64,000 nucleotides of DNA from assembly GCA_033032865.1 (NCBI GenBank), contig JAWHQI010000166.1:2542001-2606000 (forward strand), given 5' to 3'. The notes beneath the pieces were generated by a model. It ran no database searches, had not been told where the DNA came from, and worked only from the letters and a program-made list of their open reading frames with translations. The position numbers were made by a program, and so were the translations under genes. Each line of letters opens with the position of its first letter. Within the stretch, counting starts at the first letter, position 1. This document shows positions 53,548 to 64,000 of the stretch, piece by piece. This stretch comes from Dactylorhiza incarnata. Its lineage: Eukaryota; Streptophyta; Magnoliopsida; Asparagales; Orchidaceae.

Positions 53548-53851
53548 AGATAGATGAACCTAACAAAGTTAATCTGAATAAGAAAGGAAAACCCTTAGGC
53601 AAGAACAATGTAGAGAAATTAAATAACCTCAACCAAAAGGTTAAAGAAAAACCTAGGGTAATAAAATATTCTGCTGATCTTCTATATTTAGATACATTCT
53701 ATACTCATTTCAAGTGTCAAAATAATAGGTTTGAGAAACCCATTCCTTATCATCCAAAAGTGAATCATGAAAGACCCTTGTATTCCTTCATTGAACCCTA
53801 CAATGGTAAAAGCAAAGGGCCCAAGGTAACCTGGGTTCCTTCTAATGTTTG
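53548..53851 (+). pseudogene. gag: E3 gag, C-terminal end
   Basis: Resumes the frame interrupted by E4 (DRxEPNKVNLNKKGKPLGKN) and ends GKSKGPKVTWVPSNV, matching GKIKGPKVVWAKNN in E4. The LTR-type palindromes found in the gag of E1, E2 and E4 are missing here, and no second knuckle is visible. A non-coding stretch of about 150 bases follows (53852-54003). Confidence 0.65.
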
Positions 53852-54003
53852 AATTACTTGTGCAGGGTAAGGAAGGGGACTATCTAGGAGATAATGAGAA
53901 AAGGAATAAAGAACTAAACTCAATCAAGGGAGTGATTACTTCTCTTAATTCCCTTGTTATCTTTATAGTTCATTGAATCATTATCATAAACTCTATTTTC
54001 AAT

Positions 54004-54581
54004 AAATATAATTGCTGGGAAAAACAACAAGAATTTTCTAAGGAAATAGATCTGTTCATTCATAGGTGCGTCGAATAGAAGTCGACGTACCATTGACTTC
54101 TACTCGATGCTTGCATCAAGAAGCACTAAGAGTGGATAATTCGAATAGAATTCGACGCAACGTCAATTTCATATCGATACATGCGTCAACTCAATGGTCA
54201 CTGCTCAAAGTCGAGTTAGCGTCAATTGGAAATCGACATAACGTCGACAGGACTACGCCGACTTAAGGTCTGTTGAACTATCTCCAAATTACGTCGAATA
54301 CTAGTCGACGCAATGTCGATATAACAGCGCGCGCAGAACTGCTTCTAGAAGCAATCTAAACACAGCTTTGTGCGCCAAATAATAAGTTTTATCGACGGTG
54401 CGTCGACCTAAACCCTAAGTTGCGGCGATTCATCTCCTTTTAAGCAATTACATCGTCAAAATATCCGTGCTTTTGAATTTTCCTCTCCGTGCTCTCTTGC
54501 TCTCCTCTTCTCCAGCTCTCTTGCATTTTCTCCTCTCTTTCTCTCTCATTTTTCTTTGTGATTGCAGGTGATAACAATCAG
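54004..54581 (+). promoter_or_regulatory. E3 spacer: LTR-like internal promoter candidate for the aORF
   Basis: Starts ATTGCTGGGAAAAACAAC (54010-54027), close to the E3 LTR start TGTTGGGAAAAAC with its ATT flank. CGTCGA/TCGACG palindromes follow (54066-54405), then CTTTTAAGCAATTAC, a long CTCTC pyrimidine patch and TTTTTCTTTGTGATTGCAG|G just before the ATG at 54582. The E2 spacer (59081-59580, minus) has the same parts in the same order. The layout suggests its own start site, or a splice acceptor, for the aORF. Confidence 0.6.
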
Positions 54582-56391
54582 ATGGATCCACCAAAAGTAA
54601 ACTCCAGATTTGATGTGGACATCGACTCTTTCAGTGCAGCTGCCGATAGCTTTAAAGCCATTCTTGGCTTATTCCAGGATGCTGGTCTGACCAAACTGAT
54701 ATCTACTAGATGTAAGATATTTGATATAGAGCTGAATGAGTTCAAAGAAACTGTGCAGATAGGGGATGATGGATCCCTTAGTGGAAAAATCTCTGAATCA
54801 AATATATACATCACAGAAGAAATTCTAAACTAGACTTTTGATCTAGCCACTAAAAGTGTGTTAGATGAGTTATCAGGGAATGAGATCAAGGAGGCTCTTG
54901 ATATTATGAAGTTCAAGAAGGACAAGCTGATAATCTGAAGAAGATTGATCTTGGGGAAGAATATAGGTTCCTTGTTGACATAGTAGGGAAGGTATTGCTG
55001 TGTAAGATCTCATCACATGATGATGTTTCAAAGCAACAACTTCAAATTATGGGAGCTTTAGTTATTAAGAAAGGGATCAATTGGGGGAAATGTATCCTAA
55101 GGTTGATTGAGCATAAATATGCTCACAAATAAAATGCCTATATGAGGATAATGAGTCAGGTATTTCTTCACCACTATCCTGGTGTGTGTAAGTCAAAAGG
55201 AGTGCCTATTCCTCCTAGAAAGAGAATAAATATAGGAATATTCTCAAAATGGACCAGACAGATATTGAAACCTGGTCAAGCTCCAGCCTCACCTCCTCCC
55301 TCTCCTCCCCCTTAAGATTCAGAGAGACATATCCCAGATCCTCCAAGGGATAATATTCCTCCTCCTCCCTCTCAAACTCCTCTGGACACAGTTCCAGTTC
55401 TTCCTCAGGATAATGCTTTAGCTCAACCATCTCCTCTTCAACAACAACAACAACAAATCCCTCAATCCATCCCATCTTCTTCAATCCTAGAGCCATCCTC
55501 CCACATTCCTCATCAACAACCATTTATCCTAGTCTCTCAGTCTGCTCCTCCACCACCACCATCAATATATATCTCTCCTGAAACCTATAATGCACACTCT
55601 CCTATCCAAGAAGACTTCCCTCCATCACCTCCTCCATCTACCACACCTATCACTTTAATTGACCTTGATCAAGTCATCTCAATAGCAGTAGGGCTAGCTT
55701 CTAGCACCTTTGTTGATCTTCTGGCTGCTCAATCAAGAAGATTTGATAAAAAGTACTCTCAAGTGGAATCTGAACTCATGGATTCCAAAAGATCTCTACA
55801 GTGAAACAAAGACTTCATGTCCTCCTCCCTAGTGACAAAGGAGTTCTTAACCTCTATTACCAGCAATGTTAAGAAGGGGGAGAATATTCAGGAGGAGGAA
55901 AGGACTATTCCAAATTCTAGTGGCCAAGATAAAAGGAATGATGATGCAGCCCCTGATAAAGTGATCTTCCAGGGTCGAAATATCCAGGGGAGCCAATTCC
56001 AGAGCATCAGGAAGGGAAAGAAAAAGAAAATGAGCCAGTGAATCAAGTGGATTTTACTGCAGATAATCAGGGGGAGCTCCCATCTACTCAGGGGGAGCCT
56101 GTTCCTGATTTCCAGAGGAATTTGGATGAAGAGATGGTAGCTGTAGGTACTACAGTGGTTCAGTGGGAGCCTCAGGATGAAAATATGTTGGATGAAGTGG
56201 CAAAGATTGCCAAGGATGCTGCTGATATGGTTGAGCTGAATGCACAAACTCAGGGGGAACTCCTCAATGACAACATTGCTGAAGAAGCAAAAATGTCCCA
56301 TGAAGATGATGAGCCTCTGCAGATTGCTCCAAGGAAGGTTACTCCAAATGTATTTTCAAGGAAAAGAAAAACTCCTGAGAAGGAGCAATGA
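54582..56391 (+). pseudogene. E3 aORF
   Basis: ATG at 54582: MDPPKVNSRFDVDIDSF, AGLTKLISTRCKIFDIEL, then a TAG near 54832. After frameshifts the conserved core reads KKIDLGEEYRFLVDIVGK, LLCKISSHDDVSKQQL, IKKGINWGKCIL, SKGVPIPPRK, FSKWTRQILKPG, parallel to E1. A long proline-rich section follows, then SSLVTKEFLTSITSNVKKGE and a tail with NQGELPSTQGEPV and TQGELLND, ending FSRKRKTPEKEQ. At least three stops break it. The start (MxPKxNSxFD), core and end (FSRKRKTP) are kept between E1 and E3 although the middle differs. No enzyme motif or membrane segment is seen. Confidence 0.7.
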
Positions 56392-56600
56392 GGTTAAGGT
56401 ACTCTGTAAGGTTTTATGCTTCCTGAAAAATAGCTGTGGAGATCTCTATATTTCTTGACAATTGAATGAAATGGCTTGTATTTTCAGTCTGTCATTTTCT
56501 TATGTCTATGCTGACTTGAATGTATTTTGTTTATATAAAAAGAATGTGTAAAATCACTTTAATGAATATGTAAAATTTGTTAAGATAAATAGGGGAGATT

Positions 56601-58325
56601 GTTGGGAAAAACTCCTTTGATTTAACTTAACAAATTATCTAAAAAGTGATTTTATCCCTTAGGTTGAATTACCCATTGTATTGTGAGGGTAATGTGGTCA
56701 TTAAATGTCTTAGGATGTCACACTCAACCTAGGGTGTCAAGACCATATCAAGAGAAACACAATTTGGGCAGAGTTAACATTTGCGTCGAATGGAAATCGA
56801 CGCAACATCGAATGGATGTCGATGCTACTTAGACTACAATTCCAAGCAACTCAATCTTCTATCGAAGTAATTCAAGTCGATGCTACATCAAAAGGATATC
56901 GACGTAGAGGCCAAGGTCCTGTCGAAGTATCATGAGAAGTCAAAGCAGATTCTACTTCAACTCAGCACAGAATGAAGTATCTATCGAAGCCATCTGAAGT
57001 CGACGCAACGTCAACTACAATTCGACGCAAATAATGAAGTTCTGAGTCAAGCCCTCAACTCGACGGTTACGTTGATAAGATATCGACGCAACGTCAACAA
57101 GCAGACTTCAATTAGAGCAAGAATAATTTCGAAGTGGCTCTTACAAGAAATCGAAGGTGCGTCGATAAGAGAGGAAGTGAACTCGACGCTACGTTGAATA
57201 CAGTCTGAAAAGGAAACCTTTTCAGCTGTCATTTTGTACCCTCTCTCATGGCCCACAATATTGAAGACTATTCTCCAACAGCTTAATTATTGCCTCAAAT
57301 AGATAGAAGAATTAAAAGAGGACATAAAAGCTTTCTTGGAAACAAGCTTACAGTTGGTGGACAGGTCGTGAATTAAAGAAGGAAAGAAAGAGAAATTGTC
57401 TATGAAAAATACCTTTTCAGGACCTATCAGAAAGGGGAATCAATTCAAATTGAAGAGGGACAATAAAAGGCAGGTGTAAAGAGAGAAACATTGAGCATTC
57501 ATCACAGTCGGCTGAAGTTTTTCAATTAGGGCTTCCTCTTCTTCTTCTTCCTCCTGGAACCCTAATAGAGAAAACATACTGAAAACATGGAGAAAACACA
57601 AGAACTGCTCTCCCTCTCTTAGAACAGAACAACTCAAGGCTGCTCATCATCAATATTATATAGCAGCCAGAGTTCAATCAGAAGGAAGAGAAAGGATCTG
57701 ACAATCATAGCTCCTGCAAAAAATCAAAATCATAAGCAGGAGTTCATCATCAACAGATCCAGTGAAAAAATATAGAAGCTTTTCTTGATGCATGCTTCAT
57801 AAGAATTCAGAAAACAAAATTCTTCTTCCCCCCCCTTCTTCTTTCTCCTTCTCATTCTCAACTGTAAAAGAGTTTTAAGAATCCCTCTTCCAAAGGATTT
57901 AGTGGTTCAAGATCTCCTTATCAAAAGATCTGGTTGGTTCAAGATCTCCTTATCAAAAGATCTGGTTGGTCCATGATCTCCTTATCAAAAGATCAGTGGT
58001 TCTAAGAGTCTCCTTGTCAAAAGACGCAGGCACGGGTGGTACATTCCTACCAGGTGGTAGAAGAGAGGACTACTCACATTTTGGGGAACCTCTATAAAAT
58101 CTTTGTGTCTTCTGGTTACTTATTTTCTATGCTGTCCCATATAGTTTTTATTTCTTTTACAGTTTTCCTGCTTAACTTACCAGCACTAGTTTTATTCTGT
58201 GTGTGGAATTGTTGAAGAATAACACCTAGTGTTTTATTGTGTTTGCTCAAATATGATAGAAATAGCTTTTAATCTCTATTCACCCCCACTCTAGAGTATT
58301 CTCAGAGGCACACAATCCACTTTCA
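56601..58325 (+). repeat. E3 central LTR (1725 bases), shared by two tandem units
   Basis: Follows AAATAGGGGAGAT (polypurine tract, 56588-56600). Ends TGTTGGGAAAAAC and CCACTTTCA. It is nearly identical to 38538-40245 with point changes. Directly after it comes a primer-site-like TGGTACCAGAGG (58328) and a new gag, so it serves as 3' LTR of one unit and 5' LTR of the next. Confidence 0.9.
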
Positions 58326-58425
58326 ATTGGTACCAGAGGGAGGTTGATCATTAAAAGGTTAACACCTTGATAAAAAAGGACCTCTTACTCTTATCTCTTT
58401 ATTTTAAATCTATTTTATAAAGAAA

Positions 58426-59080
58426 ATGAGTTCTAAGGATTATGCTTCTACAAGACCCCCAGTGTGTAAGTTGAATAAGTTCACACTCTGGAAGGCCAGA
58501 ATAAGGCTCTATATGAATTCCATTGATGAAGACATCTATAATATCCTTCTCACAGGTCCTCCAGCTCCAGTCAGACAAAAGGCAGGAGAATCCTCAACAA
58601 CTGAGGCTGCCCCAAGAAGTGAATGGACAGAAGCTGAGAAGAAGGTCAAGGCATGTGATGCCAAGGCCATGAACATTCTGGTTTCAACAATGTCAGATGA
58701 CATTTTCCAGAAGGTTGCTGAATGCCAATCAGCAAAGGATATCTGGGATTCTCTCACCAGAATGGTGGAAGGAAGATCAGATGAAAGAAAGGACAGAAAG
58801 TCCCTTCTCATATCCCAGTATGAGAACTTTCAGAAGAAAGCTGATGAATCTGTTGCTGATATGTATGACAGATTCAACATTATCATAATGAGCTCAGAGG
58901 CTTGGACAAGGAAATATCCTTGACTGGAATTAATGATAAAATCCTCATGTGCTTCCCTAGCTCATGGGATTCAAGGATCTGGGCAATCAGAGAGTCCAGG
59001 TGCCACAGAGAAATCTCTACTGAAGCTTTGGTAGGAAAGCTTAAGTCATATGAGATGCTTTTGAAGAACAGGGCTGAGTC
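58426..59080 (+). pseudogene. gag: E3 second-unit gag, truncated
   Basis: ATG at 58426: MSSKDYASTRPPVCKLNKFT, LWKARIRLYMNSIDEDIYNI, IFQKVAECQSAKDIWDSL, SLLISQYENFQKKADESVAD. One base is missing near 58885 (NIII(N)ELRGLDKE) and the other frame carries LRGLDKE-type wording to CFPSSWDSRIWAI and LKSYEMLLKNRAES. Homology stops at 59080, before the knuckle. It is better preserved than the first copy (TGG instead of TAG at the third block). Confidence 0.8.
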
Positions 59081-59580
59081 GATTTCCAAGTCGATTACTT
59101 CAAGGATGTCTCCATTAGATGGGATTGATTGTCTATGTGTACCTACAAAGAAGAGAGAAGATAAGAGTAGAAAAACAAGAAAATAGGAGAGCAAGAGGGA
59201 GAGAATTTTAAAGTATAATGAAGACTAACGGTTGTGTTGATTTTAGAAGATGATTCGTCATAACTTAGGGTTGTACTCCAAGCAATGTCAAAAAGAAGTA
59301 GATTCAGCGCGCCAAAATAGGTTGAAGTATCTTCTAGAAGCAAAGTCTGCGAGCGCTCGAAAAGTTGACATTGCGTCAAGTGGAAATCGACATGCCTTCG
59401 AATAAAAGCAGCAACTATTGAGTCGGCACATACGTTGAGTGCTATTCGAATTAACTATCCCAGACAGCTCTCAAATCTAACATCGAGTAGAAATCGACGG
59501 TGCATCAATTTGTATTCGACACAGCCCAGAATAAACTATAATATTTTTCTCAAAATTTTTTGCTGTTTTTCCCAACAATA
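59081..59580 (-). promoter_or_regulatory. E2 spacer and aORF start: LTR-like internal promoter candidate
   Basis: On the minus strand, after the RNase H end, it reads ATTGTTGGGAAAAACAGC (about 59578-59561), the LTR start of this group. TCGAATACAAATTGATGCAC and other CGTCGA-type sites follow, then TTGCTTCTAGAAG (shared with E3), AACCCTAAGTTATG (shared), TATACTTTAAAA, CTCTCCCTCTTGCTCTCC and TTCTTCTTTGTAG|G. A degenerate aORF start, GGAGACATCC...GTAATCGACTTGGA, corresponds to E3 54584-54625. E3 cuts it at 59080. Confidence 0.6.
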
Positions 59581-59621
59581 CCTTTCTTTGGAAAATAGTT
59601 TTTACTAAATAATAAAGTGAA

Positions 59622-60143
59622 CTAGGGAGCTCTATCAAGCATTCCAAATGCATTGATGAAGAAATTGTGCTTACTTTCATCAAGTGGCTTAGCGAGTATA
59701 TCAACCCTTTGATTATGAGTGGGAATGTATTGAAGAGAGATCTTACACTTCTTTACATTATATCTGAGAAAGAGACAACTTATCTCTATGTGCTTAGTTC
59801 TACTATGGAGAATAGGGTTGGAAGCTATAGAAATAACACTAGAACTGTCACAGAATATTGTGGAGTTATCAAGGGCCAAGTTGTAATCCAACAATTGATT
59901 TTGCACCTACAATATTTGTGAGCAGCAATTTCTTGCAGCTATGTACTCGGCTTCAGCAGTAGAAGTGGAGACTGATGTTTGCTTTTTGCTAAACTAGGAA
60001 AGCAGTTTAGTGCCCAGGAATTGATAAATTCCCAAGGTGCTCTTTCTATCAAGACTGCACCCAATATAATCTACATCTTAGTAACCTACTAGCTCAAAAC
60101 TAGACTCTATGGGATACCATAAGCCAAGTTCAGGTGTACGCTT
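59622..60143 (-). pseudogene. pol: E2 RNase H
   Basis: The C-terminal frame (59622-59906) has NQLLDYNLALDNSTIFCDSS, HSRTKHIEISCLFLR and QRVDILAKPLDESKHNFFIN, matching the E4 RNase H end. The N-terminal part (59907-60143) is broken by stops but still shows KSKHQSPLLLLKPST-type remnants out of frame. It would degrade RNA in the hybrid. Confidence 0.72.
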
Positions 60144-61100
60144 TTAATATATGAGTATTCTTTTTATAGAACTCATGTGTGATTCCTTGGGGTCAACCTG
60201 AAATCTAGAACATATGCAAGTAGCAAACATTATGTCTAGCCTACTAGCTGTAAGATAGAGAAGTGAGCGAATGTCTATTCTGTAAGTCTTTTGATCAAAT
60301 AACTTACCCTTTTCATCTCTATCAAGTACAATATTGGTAGCCATGGGGGTTTCCATGGTAGAGGCATTTTCCATCCCAAATCTCTTGATAAGCTCTTTAG
60401 TGTATTTGTATTGGAATATGAAAATAACATCTGCACTTTGTTTCACTTGAAGGCCGAGAAAGTAGGATAATTCCCATATGCTGCTCATCTCAAACATGGA
60501 CTGCATTAGTTCAGCAAACCATTTGCAAAATCTTTGGTCTGTTGAGCCAAATATGATGTCACCTACATATATTTGTACTATAAGTAACTGATTTTTATGT
60601 GCTCTAGTGAAAAGTCTTTTATCCACCTTGCCTCTTACAAAGGAGTGTTCTAGAAGAAAGGTGGACAAGGTCTAATACAAAGCTCTTAGAGCTTGCTTGA
60701 GACCATACCGTGCTTTATATAACCTATAAACAAAAGCGGGATGAGATGGATTGACAAAACCTGGGGGCTGCTCCACATATACTTCTTCTTAAAGAGTTCC
60801 ATTCAAAAATGGATTTTTCACATCCATCAGATATACCTTGATTTTCTTATAAGCAACATAATCAAGGAACGTCCTAATTGCTTCTATTCTAGCCACTAGA
60901 GCAAAAGTCTGATTGTATTCAATTCCTTTTTCTTGTCTATATCCTTGAGCAACTAGTCTGGCTTTATTCATTACTATAACTCCATTTGAATCCATCTTGT
61001 TTTTATATACCCATTTTGTTCCAATAATTGGGCAGTTCCTTAGTCTTTCCACTAAAGCCCAGACTTTATTTCTTTCAAATTGTGCAAGCTCCTCTTGCAT
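60144..61100 (-). pseudogene. pol: E2 reverse transcriptase
   Basis: N-terminal frame 60789-61100: [48 protein letters not shown], then a TAA where E4 has Asp/Ile. The middle (60669-60788) encodes [21 protein letters not shown]-terminal frame 60144-60668: QIYVGDIIFGSTDQRF, where the catalytic YVDD has become YVGD (GAT to GGT), then SYFLGLQVKQSADVIFIFQY and SLLYLTASRLDIMFATCIC. The Asp loss removes activity even apart from the stop. Confidence 0.85.
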
Positions 61101-62250
61101 GACAGCTATCTAGTGAAGATCATTGTCTACTTCAAACTTCTTAGGTTTATATCGGGAGAGGAAACACTGCAACATGGACTCATTTGTAAGTTGATCTCTG
61201 GTATTCACTCCAACAGTCATGTCTCCTATAACTTGAGAATGAGGGTGATCCTTTAGAGTTATTCTAGCTCTGGTTGAACTATTTAGTGGATCATATTCTC
61301 ATTAATTTCTTCTTCTTTATTTGCTGTAGTAGAATCATTTTCTTCCTGTTGAATAGTGCCTTGTTCTGGTGGACTAGGTTCCTTGATGCATCATCATTTT
61401 CAACAAGTCTTCATCTTATTCACTATCAGTTTGATGCTTTCTTTTTTTATGACAGCCTGTTGAGTGATTCATAATGCTCAACCTTTCAACTTGATCTGCA
61501 AGTTGATCTTCTTCCTGCAATGTAACATTGGTGGAAGTTTCCCTCCACTTGGAAAACATGTTAGTTTCATCATATGCTACATGAATTGACTCTTCAATTT
61601 TTAGAGTACTCTTATTATAACACATATAGGCCTTGCTTGATGAGGAGTATCCCAAGAATATTCCATCATCAGCCTTCTTGTCAAATTTAGCAAGTTGACT
61701 CTTTCCATTATTTAGAATGAAGCAAGTACACCCAAATATCCTAATGTATGTGACTATGAATGTCTTTCCTTTCAACAACTCATATGGAGTTTTTAACGTA
61801 GTCTTGTGGATGAGACTACTATTCAGAACATAGTAGGTTGTATTCACTGCCTCAGCCAAGAAAGACCTTGGCAAATTGGATTCAGCCAATAATGTCATTC
61901 CTGATTCAATTAGAGTTCTATTTTTTCTTTCAGCCACCCTATTTTATTGGGGGGTGGGGGTGGGGTTAGGAGTTGAAAAGCTTTGGTTTATCCCTCATCC
62001 TCATAGAATCTACAAGTTAACTGATTCTAAAACTCAGTGCCATGATCACTCCTGATCATAGCAACCTGAGTATTGAATTTAGATTGAATCTGTCTAATGA
62101 ATCTTGAGAGGATCTTGAAAGTTTTTGACTTAGCTTTTAGAAAGAACAACCAGCTGAATTTAGAAAAGTCATCTACAATAATTAAGGTATAAGACTTGCA
62201 TGTTAAGCTTTGAGTGAAGATAGGACTAAATAGATCCATGTGCAACAGAT
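61101..62250 (-). pseudogene. pol: E2 integrase and linker
   Basis: Core: MHMDLFSPIFTQSLTCKSYT with the first Asp, VDDFSKFSWLFFLKAKSKTF, IRSDHGTEF with the second. A G-rich expansion (61952-61968) disrupts the reading before NRVAERKN, which holds the Glu. The C-terminal part (61416-61937): RTLIESGMTLLAESNLPRSF, IFGCTCFILNNGKSQLAKFD, DGIFLGYSSSSKAYMCYNKS. The linker to RT is broken by stops. Confidence 0.82.
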
Positions 62251-62280
62251 AAAGGATTATAGGGGAATCATTCTCACCAA

Positions 62281-62814
62281 TTAGTTTGAATGAAGATTTG
62301 TTTGTTTTCCTAATTGGCAGGCTCTACAAGGATGATCCTTTTTGAACTTACCATTTGGTAAGCCTCTTACTAGGTAGTGCTTTGATAGCTTAGTTATTGT
62401 TTTAAAGTTTAAATGATTAAGTCTCTTATGCCATAATTCATTATTTTCTAAGTTAGAATTAAACAAGCAAATTTCAGATTTAGAGTAGTTGAAATCTACT
62501 ACATACACTTTCCCTTTTCTAAGGCCAGTTAATACTATTTGATTAGTTAATGAACTAACAATATGACAAAATGATTTAGTGAATGCAATCTTGTATTCAC
62601 CATCACATAATTGACTAATGCTAATTAGGTTGAGTTGAAGACCTTCAACATAAGTTACCTTAGAAAAGGAGATTTCTCCAACACTGAGCACACCATATCC
62701 TTTTGTTTGGCCAGAGTGAGAGTTACCAAAAATTACCTTAGGGCCTTCTTTAGCCTTGTAGTTTTCCAGCACATCTTTTGCTCCATTCATATGCATGGAG
62801 CATCCACTGTCCAA
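62281..62814 (-). pseudogene. pol: E2 protease and pre-integrase zinc region
   Basis: LDSGCSMHMNGAKDVLENYK holds the protease D-S-G, followed by VIFGNSHSGQTKGYG and LQLNLISISQLCDGEYKIAF. The zinc region is intact: NELWHKRLNHLNFKTI and CRACQLGKQTN give H-H-C-C. This is the best preserved pol segment of E2, without an internal stop over 177 codons. Confidence 0.85.
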
Positions 62815-64000
62815 CTACCACTGATGGTTTATGGTAGAATAGTCTCTTTTCTACACATAGATTTAAACATTAACATGTACCCTCACTTGCCGGGTCCCTT
62901 TCTTCTACCATCATAAGGAGTTATGAAAGAATAAGTTGGTCTTTCAGGATACCCCTTAAGTTAAAGAAGTGTTGGTTTATTATACCAACAATGTTTTGCC
63001 TTATGCCCAATTTTGGAACAATAATAACATTTAGAATTGAAGTGAGAAGTGAGAGACGAAAATCAAAATGTATTAAAAACATTTTATAAAAACATATGTC
63101 GAGAAGAAGTCGACGCATCTCTAGAGTTGCATCGAAAGTAATTCGACGTGTCTGCATAGTTGCGTCGATAATAAGTCGATACAGAATGCTGGTTGCATTG
63201 AGTGTTATTCGACGCATCTTCATTCCTGCTTTGTGTTGATGTCTAAGCACTTTCAGAACTCTGTTGAGTTTCATTTGACATCTTTAAAGTTGCGTAGAGT
63301 TCTATTTGATGCATAATTCCTTTTATTAAAAATCTAATTGTTATTGATTGATTTTTCTAGAAGATGTTTGCCTAGAATTCCCTTTTGATCATTAATGTTT
63401 ACCCTATTAAATACAGTGACTTTATCAAAAAGATTATCCAGTTCTCCATAAGATTCTATATTGTGATTTAATTGCTTCTCACTGGATCTAATAAATACTA
63501 TAAGACTCTCCCAAGCAGGTTTGCTGGATGCAAGATATTTAAATCTCATAGAGAGATTTTCTTTGATATCTGTTAGCTTCTGACTCCTCCCATTGAGTGA
63601 GTCTTCAAAGGCCTTTACCTTTGCAAGCTTTTCCTTTAATATTAAATTTTCAGCAGTTAATTTATTTATTTCTATTTCCTTCTTATATACCTCACCCCTT
63701 AATTCATAATTATCATAATATATATCATCTTCCTTAAGATCTTCTAATTTTTTCTAAGTGTTTTAATTTCTTCTTAAGCTTTTAGATAATCATTACAAAA
63801 TTCTTTAAAACAATTTTGAATTCACCTGAAGAAAAATCAAAGTCATCAAAGAGAGATACTTGATCTTCCTCAGAGGAATCTTCCAATGTCATCAGACAGG
63901 CTTCCTCAGCAACAGTTTCTTCATCACTTTCAGATGAAGAGCATGACTCAGATTTTGAGTCAGTCTAGGTTTCAGCTATGAAACCTCTTCCTTTCTTCTT
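62815..64000 (-). pseudogene. gag: E2 gag, C-terminal half
   Basis: Second zinc knuckle CYYCSKIGHKAKHC at 62988-63029. Upstream in the gene lies a stretch coded by palindromic sites (63095-63320: ATGTCGAGAAGAAGTCGACG and similar). Further up, SKPAWESLI and a conserved GRSQKLTDIKENLSMRF-like segment read near 63540-63600, then a coiled coil (63600-63800) and the acidic Ser/Glu tail near 63850-63980. Several stops and shifts are present. The first knuckle and N-terminus lie beyond the window. Confidence 0.7.

Larger units (their letters stand above)
38538..59080 (+). mobile_element. E3: tandem non-autonomous Sirevirus-like unit (LTR-gag-aORF-LTR-gag)
   Basis: LTRs at 38538-40245 and 56601-58325 bracket gag, spacer and aORF with no pol. 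After the second LTR a primer site and gag start again and break off at 59080. The central LTR is therefore shared by two units in tandem. The outer flanks (CCCTT left, GATTT right) do not match, so the break is not a simple insertion. E4 sits inside the first unit. Confidence 0.78.
36299..64000 (-). mobile_element. E2: Sirevirus-like Copia element with gag-pol and aORF, split by E3
   Basis: The left piece 36299-38537 holds the 3' LTR, polypurine tract and aORF end. The right piece 59081-64000 holds the aORF start, spacer, RNase H, RT, IN, PR and gag, all on the minus strand. E3 (38538-59080) lies between. The two pieces fit as one element in order and orientation, but continuity cannot be proven here. 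The 5' LTR lies beyond the window. E2 is the one element of its family in the window with both pol and aORF. Confidence 0.65.

Noticed and set aside
38538..59080. Simple single insertion of E3 with target duplication
   Set aside because: The flanks CCCTT and GATTT do not match and the right side ends inside a second gag, so a tandem or rearranged structure fits better.
59560..59580. Start of a separate minus-strand LTR
   Set aside because: TGTTGGGAAAAAC here lacks a good polypurine tract before it, and what follows aligns with the E3 gag-aORF spacer rather than with a full LTR.

Overview
This window is a gene-poor, repeat-dense stretch of a flowering-plant nuclear genome, probably a eudicot with much heterochromatin. 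Almost all of it is LTR retrotransposon sequence nested several layers deep. No rRNA, tRNA, CRISPR or bacterial features are visible. The plant assignment rests on Copia and Gypsy polyproteins with iMet-type primer sites, Tat elements with a second (archaeal-type) RNase H, a Tekay-type chromodomain remnant, a CACTA MITE and a Helitron-like end.

Layout. (1) 1-7374: E1, a minus-strand Sirevirus-like Copia element with two LTRs, a two-knuckle gag and an env-position accessory ORF (aORF) but no pol. (2) 7375-14582: T1, a plus-strand Tat (Ty3/Gypsy) element cut by E1, with decayed gag-PR-RT-RH-aRH-IN, two tandem-repeat blocks and a 3' LTR rich in palindromes. (3) 14583-18371: gene-like exons on the minus strand, interrupted by a CACTA MITE and ending at a Helitron-like 5' terminus. 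(4) 18372-36298: an old minus-strand Tekay-like element (G1), whose probable LTR is split by solo LTR S1 (19493-21485, target duplication CATGC) and by the nearly complete Tat element T2 (21630-32605, minus). T2 carries two spliced antisense genes with their own TATA boxes. G1 pol remains at 33.7-36.3 kb. (5) 36299-64000: E2, a minus-strand Sirevirus-like element with gag, pol and aORF. It is split by E3 (38538-59080, plus), a tandem LTR-gag-aORF-LTR-gag unit without pol. E3 is split by E4 (41934-53547, plus), a complete but decayed gag-pol Copia element. The RT of E4 is split by solo LTR S2 (47915-49577, target duplication ACAAC).

How the parts relate. E2 keeps gag-pol plus aORF, while E1 and E3 keep gag and aORF but have lost pol, so E2-type elements could have supplied enzymes in trans to E1/E3-type elements. 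In E2 and E3 the aORF is preceded by a spacer whose first bases copy the LTR start and which carries the same CGTCGA/TCGACG palindromes as the LTRs, followed by a pyrimidine patch and a splice-acceptor-like CAG. This looks like an LTR-derived internal promoter for the aORF. Family-matched palindromes also sit inside gag coding sequence in E1, E2 and E4. These signals and the spliced antisense gene pair of T2 are the most interesting parts of the window. Every open frame examined has at least one lesion, so none of the elements looks fully active today.
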